A stretch of 64,000 nt of DNA from Diphasiastrum complanatum (taxonomy: Eukaryota > Streptophyta > Lycopodiopsida > Lycopodiales > Lycopodiaceae). Below, in pieces: positions 63,514 through 64,000 of this stretch. Both the position numbers and the translations under genes were made by a program. Numbering within the stretch: position 1 is the first letter of the stretch; every line of letters starts with the position of its first letter. The notes under the pieces are model-generated. The model searched no databases and was not told the origin of the DNA. It saw nothing but the letters and a program-made list of their open reading frames with translations. The stretch is from positions 25,460,922 to 25,524,921 of the forward strand of contig CM055102.1 in assembly GCA_029204225.1 (NCBI GenBank). The letters run 5' to 3'.

Positions 63514-63910
63514 TGTTAGAATTTAATGTTTATTTGTTTGCCTACTGTTTGATTGGCCATGTCTGTGTGCTACTATAGGGGCCAAACCTAGTTTTAGTAA
63601 TTCCTAAAGTCAATTTAGTTGTTCATGCATGTAGGTGGGTGCACTAGTTCTAAGATAGAACTTGGTTTAAATACTTAGTAATTCATTATGGGTCTTTTCC
63701 CAAAATGGGTACCAATAATAGCAATCGACTTTTTGCCTTCAGCTTTTGCTTTTTGCTTTTGGCTTTCACAAGCTATAGAGAAAGTATTTAAGTAGGCTAG
63801 CACCCCACCATAATCAAAGTTCTCTTAATCTCTTATGCTGGTCTTGGTGTGTGTAAGTGCTAATATGATTATTTTACTCCCATCTAGAATTTGTGAATCA
63901 GGTTCTGACA
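63514..63910 (+). mobile_element. Solo LTR inserted into the Copia frame
   Basis: 397 bp from TGTTAGAA to TTCTGACA (inverted ends), flanked by GAATC (63509..63513) and AAATC (63911..63915), a 5-bp duplication with one mismatch. The Copia linker resumes after it: THLPREALIETGKRKERSST aligns with [19 protein letters not shown] of the relic at 28.3 kb. It is homologous to the LTRs at 21918..22338 and 23181..23544. Confidence 0.88.
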
Positions 63911-64000
63911 AAATCGCCTACACTAACTCATTTGCCTAGAGAAGCCTTGATAGAGACTGGAAAAAGGAAAGAGAGGTCAAGTACTTGGGATACTTATTCA
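63911..64000 (+). pseudogene. Copia IN-RT linker, cut by window edge
   Basis: Thirty codons reading ...REALIETGKRKERSSTWDTYS, the region between Copia integrase and reverse transcriptase. It continues past the window. Confidence 0.7.

Larger units (their letters stand above)
60470..64000 (+). mobile_element. 5'-truncated Copia element with two nested insertions
   Basis: Plus-strand Copia coding remains run to the window edge: gag 60470..61130, protease 61385..61470 and 62267..62400, integrase 62590..63500, IN-RT linker resuming at 63911. Two later insertions interrupt it: a hAT-like MITE (61475..62266) and a solo LTR (63514..63910). The 5' LTR and gag start are absent, and the 3' end lies beyond the window. 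Gag is very close to that of the Copia in EDRF1 intron 2. Confidence 0.88.

Overview
This is a piece of a large, repeat-rich plant nuclear genome, most likely a flowering plant. The evidence is plant-type homologues of EDRF1 and CHIP with spliced exons, Ty1/Copia and Ty3/Gypsy debris on both strands, long CT/GA microsatellites and small DNA transposons. The lineage cannot be fixed from the sequence; the very long TE-filled intron would fit a magnoliid, Amborella- or Nelumbo-like genome, but that is a guess. Most reading frames in the window are broken retroelement fragments or microsatellite translations.

Two host genes can be recognised. (1) A nine-exon homologue of EDRF1 (erythroid differentiation-related factor 1, TPR-like) on the + strand, 20507..37909. 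My exon chain stays in frame throughout (4695 coding bases, 1564 residues). Its second intron is 10,668 bp and holds a deleted Copia element, a hAT-like MITE, a minus-strand Copia pol relic and an ORF1-like relic. The last intron appears to be of the GC-AG class. (2) The last coding exon of the U-box ubiquitin ligase CHIP on the - strand, 56688..56813. A decayed duplicate of this exon plus its 3' flank lies just downstream at 55954..56256. The rest of CHIP is not seen and probably lies beyond the right edge of the window.

Region by region: 1-1505 is a Copia 3' end with a candidate LTR. 2.0-4.3 kb holds Gypsy gag and protease relics interrupted by an inverted Copia protease. 4.8-13.0 kb holds copies of a repeat family, one of which carries a degenerate reverse transcriptase that is neither Copia, Gypsy nor ordinary LINE and looks related to Penelope-like elements. 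13.7-20.1 kb is a satellite-like region: an 18-bp minisatellite, a 147-bp palindrome and four copies of a dispersed repeat. 20.5-37.9 kb is EDRF1. 39367..44417 is a complete but dead Copia element with 5-bp target duplications (AACCA). 44.7-48.4 kb is a mosaic of Copia pieces in both orientations with a Gypsy RNase H piece spliced in. 49315..51103 looks like a TRIM (miniature LTR element). 51.1-56.4 kb is AT-rich with nothing recognised apart from small repeats. 57.1-57.9 kb is a minus-strand Copia relic. 60.4-64.0 kb is a plus-strand Copia element that has itself received a hAT-like MITE (8-bp duplication) and a solo LTR, with the coding sequence resuming after each.

The window therefore records nested transposition around and inside two conserved genes. 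The least ordinary item is the reverse transcriptase at 11.2-12.4 kb.
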